Under the pieces are notes generated by a model. That model was not told the origin of the DNA. It saw nothing but the letters and a program-made list of their open reading frames with translations, and ran no database searches. DNA of 64,000 nucleotides from Solea solea (lineage: Eukaryota; Chordata; Actinopteri; Pleuronectiformes; Soleidae), in contig NC_081135.1 of assembly GCF_958295425.1 (NCBI RefSeq), positions 24,367,613 through 24,431,612 of the forward strand. Reading direction: 5' to 3'. Shown here in pieces: positions 12,651 to 25,300 of this stretch. Position numbers and translations under genes: made by a program. Each line of letters opens with the position of its first letter. The first letter of the stretch is position 1.

Positions 12651-14460
12651 CATATACTGTATACAATACTTTATGTTATCTTCATTCTATGGATCCAACA
12701 GGTTTTGCAACGGCTGCAGATTTCATTTATTTGGGTGGAGAAGGGACAAAAATGAACTGTATGATTCAAGCTCAGAAACAAAAACAATAGTAGGTAGTGC
12801 GGGGCAGATGGGCCAGTTACGCCGCGTTATATTGCACAGGTGCTTGAATTATTGCATCCACCTCCTGTCTGCGGATAATGAAGTGGTTCCAGAGTGAGCT
12901 CGCGTGATGTGAATACCTGATGATCCATGCGTCTGACTGGAAGGTCGTCACCAGTATCAGTGTCGGAACACAGACTGAGACACGAGGAAGAAGAGGGCAG
13001 TCAAGGTAGTTTCGTTATACGTCATGGTAATTCGGGACCTTGACGAGTAAATGACTGTGAATTTACAGACTATAAATATCCAAACCACCTAAAGTCGCTC
13101 ACAGGAAACCAGAGTTGACAACTGAGCAAATGAGTGCAGTGAGTTTGGGTATAATCAAAGGGGAAGGGTAACAACACAAATAAATAAGGTGTGCTGAATA
13201 ACGGAGGTAATCAAGCTTGTAAAATCACTCATCATTTAAGGTGATACATCGTCAGTGACAAATTAAACTGGACAGTGTGGACAGGAGAGGTTTCTCTGAA
13301 GGGGGTGTTTTCATGTAAACATTAAAAATGCAATTATTATATACAGCCTGAGGTATTTATGTGTGTTTAATTTAACTAAGAAACACTTTAATAGTTTCTA
13401 TCCCTGTCACCATGCATGTTTTATCTTGTGAAAGACATGAGACATGGACTTAAAAGACTTTGAAGAGAGACTGATTTTTGTTTTACCAATATTAAGTCTG
13501 ACATGAAGATATCCCAAGATATTTATAAGATATAAGAAGAGTTGGATACACTCAACAAAGAAACCCCTCAGCGTGCCAAGGAGAAAGTCAAGAGTCTTTG
13601 ACTCATCAGGACTAGGTGCGAAGAAAATACCGCAAACGGCTCCTTTAACTTCTTAAGAATAAATATTCATTTGTTTAAAAATCCACTTGTCACTGCTGCG
13701 GTTTCTTTTACGACATGCCAGAGAAGGAAGGAAGAAAGAATTATTATCAACCTCAACTAGATCACATTCATCAGAGGCGTTGTTACATGCTGTGTTCATT
13801 ACTTCCTTTAAGTGATGCCAGCAGCTCAAGAAATCCCAAGCTACCAGTCAGTGATCAGATAGCCAACAATGTTGACCCAGAAGAGGCGAGAGAGTGAATG
13901 TGCAGCTAACGGTGAACAGACTCAGTTCAATTAAAAAACAACAAAACTGAAAAACAAAAATGTGGTTTAGTCATTTCCAGTGTTGGTGTATTTGGAGACG
14001 GGTATGGAGAGAAAGGAACAGCCATGATTATTTACAGGAGATACTGTACAAAGAAATAGAATGGAGATTCAAATACCATTCAATTCAAACCATTGTTGTT
14101 GTTTTTTTAACAACAGCTACAATCGATCTGAAATTAGGTGATTTTAATTTCCAGGTTGTTAGCAACTCTGGTGATACAATGTGTGTATGTGTATAGATTT
14201 CATGTTCACCAGTGCTGGCACAAAGTTGTCTCCGTGGTGGACGGTATCAAGGAATACAAATCCTAATGACTCTGATTCTGTCCTTATTTTCTCTGATGAC
14301 AAAATGCCAGCAAAACCAACTGTTTATCCAACACTCAGTTGGCATTAGAACCATTTTCTTGTGCTGACATTTGTAATAAACTGTAGTCAGTACTGCAGAC
14401 TATATTGCTACAATCTTAAGAGGCACATGGCCGTAATTTTGGCATTTTTTTCAAATCATA
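12646..14460. other. Intergenic, no gene recognised
   Basis: No supported feature. A plus frame at 13715-13897 is open, but its end is not compatible in phase with the orphan terminal exon at 15034. Confidence 0.4.
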
Positions 14461-14489
14461 TAGATATAGGTATATATATACATACATAT

Positions 14490-14523
<34 letters not shown>

Positions 14524-14555
14524 TATACATATATATACACATATCTATATATACA
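14461..14555. repeat. Compound TA/CA microsatellite
   Basis: Interrupted TATA and CACA tracts over nearly 100 bases. Confidence 0.85.
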
Positions 14556-15033
14556 GATTTTTGCAGCTCATGAACAAAGAAAAATATCAACTAATGATCT
14601 CGAAGTCAGACTTTTGAATTTGTAGCATCTTTTTTTTAATAGCAGAACTGTTTGCCATGAGAAGGCATGGAGGTTCCAGTGATGCAGAAAATACAACGGT
14701 CCTCGTTTCTCTTACCATTGGCTCTGACCGCAAACCCGCGGTGACACAGGAGATCTAGAAAACACTGCAGAGCTGAGTGCACAATAAAGATCATGTTCAT
14801 GCTCCACCCCACCAGCTGCTCTGCCCCGAACCTCAACATCTGCTTCAAATCCCAAGATTTGCATCGCATCACTTTTTTCTCTGGCAAACACAGTGTAAAG
14901 CTAATGAAAGGGTTACATTAATGTTAATTAATTCCAAACTACAGCAACAGCAGAAATACAAGATTAATTAAAAATAGATTCCATTTTAAGCCGTGTCATT
15001 AATTCTCATTTGCTTTAAAGTGCCTTGTCACAG

Positions 15034-15276
15034 CTAAATCAAGGCAAAGGTCCAACGCTGCTGGGGCCTGACATGTGGCAGCAGAAGACGGCAGAGATCA
15101 ATGTCCTGCTCCAGAACATCCAGTCCCTCATCACCTATCAAACGACTGTCAGCCCAGAGAAGGTCAAGCCCCAGCAAAGCCTCATCTCACAGATGGAAAG
15201 ACGGCAGCTGCCAATGAAGCTGCAAAGTCTGCCAAGAAGACCCCCTAAAGCTCCATTTAAGAGAAGCAACTCCTGA
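15034..15276 (+). CDS. Terminal exon of an unrecognised plus-strand gene
   Basis: An 80-codon open segment follows an acceptor (TTGTCACAG at 15025-15033) and runs to TGA at 15274-15276. An AATAAA signal stands at 15302-15307, only 26 bases past the stop. The peptide starts LNQGKGPTLLGPDMWQQKTA and includes a helical stretch (EINVLLQNIQSL) and a basic, proline-rich tail (RRPPKAPFKRSN) that ends the protein. This looks like the C-terminal exon of a small helical or coiled-coil protein, but I do not recognise the family. Upstream exons were not identified; a compatible exon must end in phase 0 if the frame is right. The gene would converge tail-to-tail on cog3. Confidence 0.5.
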   Translation, partial: LNQGKGPTLLGPDMWQQKTAEINVLLQNIQSLITYQTTVSPEKVKPQQSLISQMERRQLPMKLQSLPRRPPKAPFKRSNS

Positions 15277-15301
15277 TTTGAATCAACAAGTGCTTTTAAG
15301 A

Positions 15302-15307
15302 AATAAA
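15302..15307 (+). promoter_or_regulatory. Poly(A) signal of the orphan plus-strand gene
   Basis: AATAAA, 26 bases after the stop codon of the preceding open frame and on the same strand. Confidence 0.5.
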
Positions 15308-16346
15308 ACCCAAGAGGATCATTAATCTTGTTTTTTTGTTTGTTTGTTTTTTTAATCAGAAGGTTCATAAATAATTTAACTGTACACATCATTTCACACC
15401 GGACATGCCAAAGCAAATGTTAGATTGACCACGCCCCGTTATGTTTGTTACTCTGTAAGGACCTCTTAGAAAAGATACCCATTAATCATACACGGTGCAA
15501 AACTGCAGAGGTCAACAGGTCATTATTTTACCAGAGTAAAAGTATAGTAGTTTTCATCAACCTAGTTATAAAAAGGAAAAAAGTATAAAAGATAGCATTT
15601 CATCGTCTTGTGTACATATTTGCAACAGCTTAACGAAAAACATTCACACAAAGAAAGTGGAACAATCTTCGAGAAAACATCTGACAGGGATGGAAACTTA
15701 GGGTTTTTTTGCCATGATCAAAGTTGGACCTGAGCATCTTGTAGCACTTCAGGCCATCATTAAGTTTCACTGCATGTGTTACGAAGTCCGGTACAATTTA
15801 AAACAGAAGTAAAATATTTTGCAGCATTTTTCCTCTTTTTCTCTATCCTTCTGATCCCAACAAGAGAATCAAGGCATCTGAATGCAAGCCTGCATACTGG
15901 CCCACTAGCTACCTGATGAAGAATCCTTTCAGTGCCTTTTTGCTGCCCACCGAGTGTACCTGTCCTTACACTCCTTAATATTTTTGCCACCCACCCTCAC
16001 ATAGTGTGCAAATTTGTTTTTATACAGAACATTTCTCCCACACGAGAACCCTCACCAACTTTTAATTTCATTCACACAAGAACCACCGACTCAGCACCCA
16101 AAATAACACCCTGCACTTCCCAGTGTGTCATGGACTTCAAGATGAATACCTTCATACTTCTGCTTGAGCGTCTGTCTGAGAATATTTGGCCTTGTGCAGG
16201 GTTTTTTGTTTGTTTGTTTTCCATCAGTTCAGCTTGCAATTTAAGTTCAGTTCTCTGGTCATGACTCGTGCTGTGGTTGGAGCTGGGAGCATCCTATTGC
16301 TTTCCAGACTGTTTCTGCCAGCGTTGCCTCACCGAACATTTGGACA
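15308..16346 (-). other. Space between convergent genes, probable cog3 3' untranslated region
   Basis: No coding sequence was seen. The only poly(A)-like signal found for cog3 on the minus strand is ATTAAA at 16066-16061, about 280 bases past the stop. Confidence 0.4.
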
Positions 16347-19300
16347 TTACTTATTCACAGACAGCAGCAGGTTAATCTGAAAGAGAACCATAAAAAAAAA
16401 AAGAAAAGAAAAGAGTCTCAGCACTTTTGGGAAGTTATGTCAAATGGCTCAATCTGGGCAGTGCTCATGCCACAGTAATTTACCTGCTCCATTGATGGAC
16501 AAGCAATGATTTGAAGGTCTTCTCCACTGTATTCCTCATGAAGCAAGGTGAGCAGTCTTTGGAACACCTGCTGAATGTTATTCTGTGGGAAAAGACATCC
16601 TATTACCGAGTGCTAGAGGGAAATTAATGCTACATTTCCTTCATGTCCCCTCACAATCTTGTTTCCATGTCAACAGCATAATTTTGTTTCTCTCCCATTG
16701 GGCTTCACCGCTGGCACCTTGATGAACAGTGCAGGCACACAGGACAATGACTTCCCCATTAGAGTTCAATCACTCTGAAAGATTTACAGCAAGAACCCAA
16801 TCTGTGAGCTAATTTTAAATATCAGGGTTTATCCTTAGAGAGGAAATCAACCGCAGGTTTGTTATTAATACATAATCTTCAAATTTGATTGACAGGGTTT
16901 TTACTATAGAGACTAACACTAACGAATAACTGTATGCCATGAATAATTCCTGATGCTGTGAGAGGTTTGTTAACAGCTTACTACTACAGACCTGTAATTT
17001 CACGAGTTCAACTCTGCTATGATAAACATTTCATTTAATAATTTAATCACTTAATGGGTGGACCTGCAAACACATAAGCTACCTGTTTTGTTAACACTGT
17101 AGGAAAAGGATTTGTTGAACTGTAACAAAGATATTGACTCATGCAGGAGAGGTTACATGTTTCTGCCACCCACCCGGACAGGCTTGAAAAGGATGAACTC
17201 GGTGTCTCTATTGGCTAAGTACAAGGACATGCTCTGTAAAGTGCTTGGCAGCTTGCTCTTCATCACACGGTAGGTAGCCATCACTATGTCGTTGATCTTT
17301 GCTGGAAAGTAAAGAAAGAAAAACAGCACAGAGTTGTTTTTTTTGTTGTTTTTTTGTTAAAATGAACAAAAGAACAAGCCTATAGCATGTACTATACACG
17401 TTCTGATGAATTACTTTGTGTTGCTCACTGTGTCTTGAGACAAATCTTACCTGGCTGTGCCCAAGGTTGCTGAGATAAACTGTATGACGGACCGCCTTGG
17501 ATAGCCATAGTTTTAAGAGCTGTAACCTGAGTGCAGCAGACACCATCAAAATATACCATCACAAGTTGAAAAAGACTCAATTTGTGCTAGTTACTGTGAT
17601 CAATACAGACAAGCAAGCAAGAGTGGCACTTGAGACTGTTCCATTCTGTCTGAAATTACAGACATGGCAGAAAAAAGAACATTTGTGTGTGTGATTGATA
17701 GAAATAAAGATGAGCAAGAAAATATTTCAGCACAATTACTTCACAGACACAATTCAGAACACAGTTTACTATCAATACACATCATAAGAAACCAGTTATT
17801 TTCCAAATCCTGAGACTGTCATTGATCAGTGAAGAAGTGATTGACTTAAGCTTTAATGTGTGTAAATGTAAAAGCTGGAAAAAAAAAACTAAACAACATG
17901 AAGGTAAGAATAAGACGTCACTGCCTGAGGCTAAGTTCCTCTCCACTCTCACATTTTACCTTAGTGAGGAACTCCTCAAGGTTCCCAACAAAGATCTGAG
18001 TCTGCTGCTGGATAAACTGCTCACAGCTGAACTTCAGGTGTCTGTCCACCTCCTTTTTAGAGTCAAGGTAATGTTCCTTTATCTCTGGTGTTCCCTAGGA
18101 TCCACAGAGAAAACAACTTTAGCAATTCAAAATATATGGAGTGCATGGCATGTTTCATAAAAAAGGCAAAGAAAAAAACACTACCTCCAACAGGAATTCA
18201 AGAATGGCGTTGTGGCTGTTAAATCGGAAGAATTTGGGAACAGCCTTAGGGTTCAGGATTTTGAAGGCGGCATCTTAACACAAAGCAGAAAGAATGAACG
18301 TGGCCTGATGTAGAATTACAGTGCCCTCTAGTGCTACAAATTTAACATGACCTTGACAGAGACGAGGGTGACAGGAGGATTGAACTGCCCTGTGAGCCAT
18401 TGTTAATGTACATTACAGCATTGGATTACACTGTAATTTCCACATTAATTGTTGTCACTGGTGCATGTGATAGACACAAGTTGCTTAATGAGCATGAGAA
18501 TGTAATGACTGGCTTTATGAAGCTGAACACCAATTTTCCCTCCACCTTTAATTATCTTACCTCGCGTTTTCTTCAGGTCCAGTGAGATTTCCTTGATGGC
18601 AAAATCGGTGTGAAATGGGGCAATCTGTTCACGCATTATCAGCAGGTGCTTGATCAGGAAAAGCTGCCCATCTATTTGTGTCTACAGAAAGGGATAGCAC
18701 ACCGTTAAATCCACACTGCAGACTGACAAAACAAAAGGGCAACTGCTGACTTTTTAAGCTACGGAGCACATAAAAAGCACAAGCTCAGTGATGATAAGAG
18801 AGTATGTATAATTTATAAATGCTGATTAACCATTACTGGATAGGGACGTATTAGTGTGACCTAAAAAGGCTGTTAAAACCATTTATTGTTCAGCTAGTGA
18901 CTAAAACGTTAGAAAAAAAAGTCATCAACACAAGATGGGAATAATTCCCCTAAGACTGATGCTGCAGCTATAAATTGAAGTGTTAGGATGAAAAGTGCCA
19001 GTTAGCGCAGACATTGACAGCAATTCTGAAGATGAGGGAAGCCAATAAATAAAGTACGGTCTGCCGAACAATTTATAGGGCAGGAAAAAAGCTATTAAAA
19101 TAAATTGTAAACGACATCCCAGCTGCTTTAGTTAAGAACCCTGCAGCCTGAAAACATTTAAATAATACAGAAGGCATTCTTCTTTGTCAAAACACTAAGT
19201 TTACATTATGCATTTGTGCCAACCTTGTTTTTAAGGATAATATCAGAGGCTTTAAGGAGGGACTGGATGCAGGCAGATAAGGCTTCTTGAGATAGACCCT

Positions 19301-22300
19301 GGAAGACGGCTCTCTGGAAAGACCAAGTCACAATAAGAGACACATGAATAAGAACATGCAAAATTGGGAAAAATCTACACATACAAAACTTTCTGGATTG
19401 CTATAGGATATAACAGTGTTAATTACTTAGTAAAATCTGAAGACTCACGTCTATACATCTGTAGAGCTTAGACAGACAAACCAGTGTTCGTCTGACAGTA
19501 GGGTACCACATGCCGTGCAGATCAGCAGGAGAAATAGTTGTCTGCAAGCGTGATGCTTCTACATTCCCCGCATTTGTTGAACAAAGGACAAGAAGGAAAG
19601 CCATCAGGCAAGTGACAAAAACACCAAAAAAGTAGCAACAAAAAGCCCACACACAAACACAAACAAATGTCAAAATTTAGAAACAGACCAGCACTTCTTC
19701 TACCATCAGGATCCTCAAGCTGTACATCAGAAAACATCGACTCCTGTGTCATCTTTTTCATCTGCTCTTCCTTCAAGCTCTGAGCAATTCTCTGTTAAAG
19801 ACGACAAAGCAAAGGCACAAATTAGTAGAGATGAGGTTTGAGATGCAGAAAAGTAATGTTTTTACTTGTGTTGCTTCTATAACGGGCCAGCAGGTAAATG
19901 TACTTATTAATGTATTAATAAACAATAAAATTCAACTTCAAAACTGAGCCTCTATCTAAAACGATATCAAGTATATCAAGATATCAACCCAAGACTAAAA
20001 TTTGCAAAATGTATTCTAATATTCATCAAATATTCATCAAATGGATTTTATACTGTTTGAACATTTTAATTTAAATATAAAATAATAACTCCTCCGTGCT
20101 CTGTGTGCTCAGACCCTAATAATGAACGGAAATAATGACTCATGCAGTAAGAAATGTTTTGAACAGTTGGTTGAGTACAGGCTGAATTGGCAGCTTTGTA
20201 GTATGAAGATATCAAGAGGAAGAGAGAACTCACCTCCATCATCTCTAATTTCTCAGGATAGGCCAGATCGCCTGGAGCCGGATTGTAGCCTGTGATATCT
20301 GTCTGGATGTAAATGTGAGTTCTGTAGACCAGCCTCTCCTGGACATCCTCCAGCATCTGCTTCACGACTGCATCAAGGGCCCCCAGCTGAGCAGCTGCAT
20401 AAAGACACACACAGGTCAACCTCCAGTTCAACCTTCGCTTTATGGTCCAACACTTTGTTGTGAATAGATGCAGCAAATTCAAATACAGCAAAGTCTAGTG
20501 GCATCTAATGTATAAACTTGGACATGTGCAATGTATTCTATAGAGATGTTAGGTGTAGAGAGGGGGCTTGCGAGGAGAATCAGATGGTACCTTAAAAAAA
20601 AGGGTACTGTTCAATTTAAAGATGTGCTCTTATTACTTTAAGATAAGTATAATTTCACTGGAGTTTGTCTTATCAGATACAAACCTACTAAAGTAACCTC
20701 TAATAAACACACTGAGTAATTTATAATTGATTATTGTTCTTTGTTGTACTTGTTCTTTCCAGTTGAATGTCTGTTATGTTATGTTTATGTATGTTCATGT
20801 TTTACGTTTAATGGACAGCGTGTGCTAAGGATAAAACCGGAGTCAAATTCCTTGTATGTGTTCACATACTTGGCTAATAAAGCTGATTGTGATTCTGATA
20901 AGATCCACATTGACTGATATTTAATAAATATCACGTTTTATGGTTGAGTGTTGGCAAAAAACTATAGCACTGCAATTTCAATCATGTCACTGGGTATAAA
21001 AGGGACTTCCTTATAAATATGCCAACGTCATTTATTTGCTTATTGGTAATTTAAGGTAAGATTTTGTATTTCAGAGTTGATTTTAAAAAGGCATGTCAAG
21101 TCCAGGCAAACACTTCTAATAGTTTTACTGGAAAGAAAATGCATTGGCAAAACAAATTGCCTAAGCTTATACATGGTGTTGTCCAGTACAGCTGCATCCT
21201 GCTGACTCAAGAGAACAAAAGCTGTGACTTACCATTGTTATGAACATGGTCCTCCAGCATCTCATTCTTGAGAATGCTGCAGAGCTCAGACAGGGTTTCC
21301 AGGTGGATGATGTGTATGATAAGAGGCCGGAGGACATCATACAGGGACAAACATAACCTCTCTAGCAGCTCGCTGTTAAGACAGTAAAAACCATGTCATT
21401 GATTGCACAGCCGAAAAAAGCGCTAAATATACACTTTTCTTTCAGAGATCCTCTTAGGTTGTTCTTAAGTCAGGATACAGTGTCTACTCATACTGTTTGA
21501 ATCAGTTTATTTAAACACTTGACTATAACACACACTTGAATATTGCAAGCTAAAATGACTATCACATGTTGTAGAGCATCGCCCTTTAAACAAATAAGAC
21601 AAAGGCTTTTTGTTTGTGCTCTGTGAACACACAGGGGAGGTAGTACTCACTCTAGTTTAGGTGTTGGTTTAGAGAAGAACTCATTGTATAGCTGGTGTTC
21701 ATCCTGGCAAACGTGTACCATAAAGGCACAGCCACTGCGAACCTGCATGAACACACATCATGATCACGCACTGCAGTGCTTTGACTCAACTTCAAACAAG
21801 CGGACACATCCCCCCCACATAAATGCCACAAGCTCCGACTGTATCGCAGTTTTAATTATTATTAAAAGGAACTAGATACATAACCTTTCAAATTTCATTA
21901 AAAAAAAGTCATGACGGGTAGTGGGGCTGCTATGATGTTTCATTGCATGAAATTCTGACCTTTAATTATAGCATCCCCATCAAGCCAATTAGTGAACTGT
22001 CTATAACGCCACAACAGCATCAATAAGTCTGTACAGGTGCCAAAATTTGATCTATTCTGTTTGAAGTGTTATGTTTGAATAAACATATTTCACGGTTAGT
22101 TACTACTTATGAGAAAAAAAGCATTATAAAATCCAGCTTTGTGAGAAATATCTTGAGAGTCGACCAACAACAGCAAGTCCCTACACAGCAAATCACTAGC
22201 AAACAAAACAGCAGTAGGCTCTGGATGCCTGCTGTACGGAACCTCAGCTTGTGCTCATTTATCATGTGCACAGCTTTGAGTCTGTTACCAAACAGTCTAG

Positions 22301-25300
22301 CAAATTTCCCAGAAGGTCCATACTGGCCATTCTTTACAAGCTCGCTCAAATGTCATTTTTAAATATCTAAAGGGCACCTCCTGCTTTGCACTAGTCCCGT
22401 CTTACCAGAGCACAGTGGTCTTTGCTGTTTTGGTTGGTCAGGTCAATAATGGTGGATGTGATGCTGGGACTGAGGAGCTGCTCTCGCTGGTCAAGGTAGC
22501 AATGGTGAATTTCATCAAGGAGCTGATGGTATCTGTTCATCAGTTTAAGGAGAGAAATGTGAACTTCACACAAGAACCATAGACTAATAATATCACAGGA
22601 ATAATAATAATACCGCCACTTTATTCTGGAGAAATGCCAATACTCACTCTGGAATCTTCTCTGTTCGCTGTTCTATCTGTTCAATCAGTGACTGAAAGAA
22701 AGAAAGAAAAAAGTAGATAAAAATGTTATTTATCATGGAAAATAATTTATGATGTGCTGCATTGATTCATACTCACTTTAACTTTTGGTGCAGCCACTCT
22801 AAACTTTACATAGTAAAGTGTGAAGGCATTGTCTGCGTTGGTCAAACCCATCGGATCCTGGGCACAAAATACAATCAACTACAGCCAATAAACAGGGCAT
22901 ATACAGTATAGTTGCTTTTATGAGAGCTGTTTTCTTACCCTTTTTGTTAATTGGCTTGTAAGATTCTGCATAGTGTTCACAATGTGGATCTTCATGAAGT
23001 GCATAGCTTTAGAAAGACATTGTTTAAATTTGGCCAAATAAACTGGATAGTCCTTGAAATTTGGCTGAAAACAAAAAATAAGACAATGTCAATTGTCAAT
23101 GTAAAGTTTGCATTACAATGACAGAATGTGTGTTGTTATTCTAAAGCCCATCAAAATACAATTTACTATGTTCTGAAAAACAACAGTGTACACAGTGGGT
23201 ACAAATTATGGCACAGAATTAATTCAAATCTAGTTCTTGTTTAAAAATATTGGTGATAAAATGAAATCTACAAGTGCAAGCTACTTACATGTGAAGAAAC
23301 ATATTCAATGCAGTCATCCAATTTTGATAGCATTGGTATAAAGCCTTCACTATTAACAGACAAGGTTGGCGAGTTCAGTTTCTGTAAAGACAAAGAAAGA
23401 GTAAAAAAATAAGTCCAAACAAAAACACTTACACTCTTTCCCCATTTGCCAGAGACGTGTTATTTTGTCATTTATACAGACTGCATTACAAATTGATTCT
23501 ACGTTTCGTAGGTGAAGGACAATTTTCTACTTAGTAAATACACTTAAAAAGCATTACAAGTGCAATATGAGATGCAACATCAAACTTCTTCAGAATGATG
23601 TGTGCTGCTGATCCATAAAAAATATTATACATAATCAAGCAATAAACTGAAACATAATTTATTACAGTGCACACATTTCAATAAAGATTTCAAGATAAAG
23701 ACCACAAAATTCAGCCTACCGTGTTGATGTTTTCTAACTCGTTGAAATATGACAGTTTCTGCTGTATGCTCTCTGCCAGGTCAACAAGCTCAGACTGCAA
23801 AGAGCGAGAACAACAAACTACAGCTGTCATATTTATACATACAGTGCATTCACAAACTATTCAGACATCTTGGCTTGAAGGCTGCCTTATTGTAATATGG
23901 TAACCTTGTCCTATAGTGTTTTTCATCGATCAATCAAAATGTCAATCAGCAGTGACATTGTGGCTTATACTTCCAAAACAAACCACTCAAACGGATGGCC
24001 AAATCAAGAATGTGGTACATTCTTAAAATAAGGAAACTAGGTGACAGGCCAACAAAAGGAACCTCAGAAATGCAAGTTAAGTTAAAGGATTGTAGGTTTC
24101 CTTCCTTCATGAACAAAACCTTTTCACAAAACCGAGCCCACTCAAGGACACTCTCGATGAGAAAGGCATACCATTCTCAAAGTCCACAATCAAGAAAAGC
24201 CATTATTAAAGTAAATAAAAAGGCTTTTTCAGTAAACAAGGTGCAAAAAACATTGACACTGAACATAAAGTCTATATTCATTCAAACACGTAACAAACTG
24301 GAACGAGATTGAATAGATTTGCGGAACTGTATCCAAAGCATACCACATCATCTGTCAAAGATTGTAGAAGCAGTGTTATGGCAAGAGCATGCAGGGGTGC
24401 CAGTGGAACTCTGGTCACTTGTGTTAGGACTGGGTATATGAGAAGTGTCAAGATGAAATCATGTAGAACTTAACAGATAATGGCCCTAAACAATGCTATA
24501 TTTTCCTGTGTCCGACATTCATTCACCTGATCTCAAACAACCCAAGCATGCTATTCACTTACTGTAGACAATGACAAAGGTTCCATGACCCACAGACATT
24601 TAGTGACTGAAGGCAGTAACACAAAAAGCCTGGCAAAGCATCTAATTGAAGAAACACCCCTTGCTGCACTGGTGAGCCTTGTACTATATGTTCAATTGTT
24701 CAGTCAGCGATTATCACCCACATTTTTTAAAGACATACATTTTTTTAACACGAGAATAAACACACAATCATGGATACTTTTTTACACCACCTAACGTTAA
24801 GTCAAGACACAGAAAGCATCAACAAGAGTATTTAACTGGAAGAATATTATGACTGGATCACAACATTACATTTGAAAACAAAAGGAAAGAATATGAAAGT
24901 AATTATTACACATCTGTAACTTATATTTTCATTACTTATGAATCCAACTGTAAAAAGCTGTCAAAGCACCCAAAAAGTGTCTCCTTTTGGAAATCTCTGC
25001 TACTGTAGGTGTCTCCAAGATATATTGTCGCACACACACGCATGCTGAGAAAGGGCAGAAAGCAACTGACCTGTTCCTTTAAGAGTTGCTCACAGGCTTC
25101 ATGTAGAGTCCCGGTCTTATTGGACACAAAGAGGTACTGTTTCTGGAGGGAGTCCAAATGTTCCAGAGCTATACCGACATCTTTCAGAATAGCATCACAA
25201 TGTTCCTGATAGCAGTTTAGCTCATCTCTGGTTTTCCTGTAGGAAAAAAATAATGTCGATTATTTGTATCGATTCAATTATGCAGTGAGTTGAGCAACAT

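Noticed and set aside
13715..13897. Possible upstream exon for the orphan 15 kb gene
   Set aside because: Its only donor-like site would create a stop codon when joined in phase to 15034.
20066..20491. 141-codon minus frame as a separate protein
   Set aside because: Its middle is cog3 exon 13 (20394-20234); the flanks are intron read-through.
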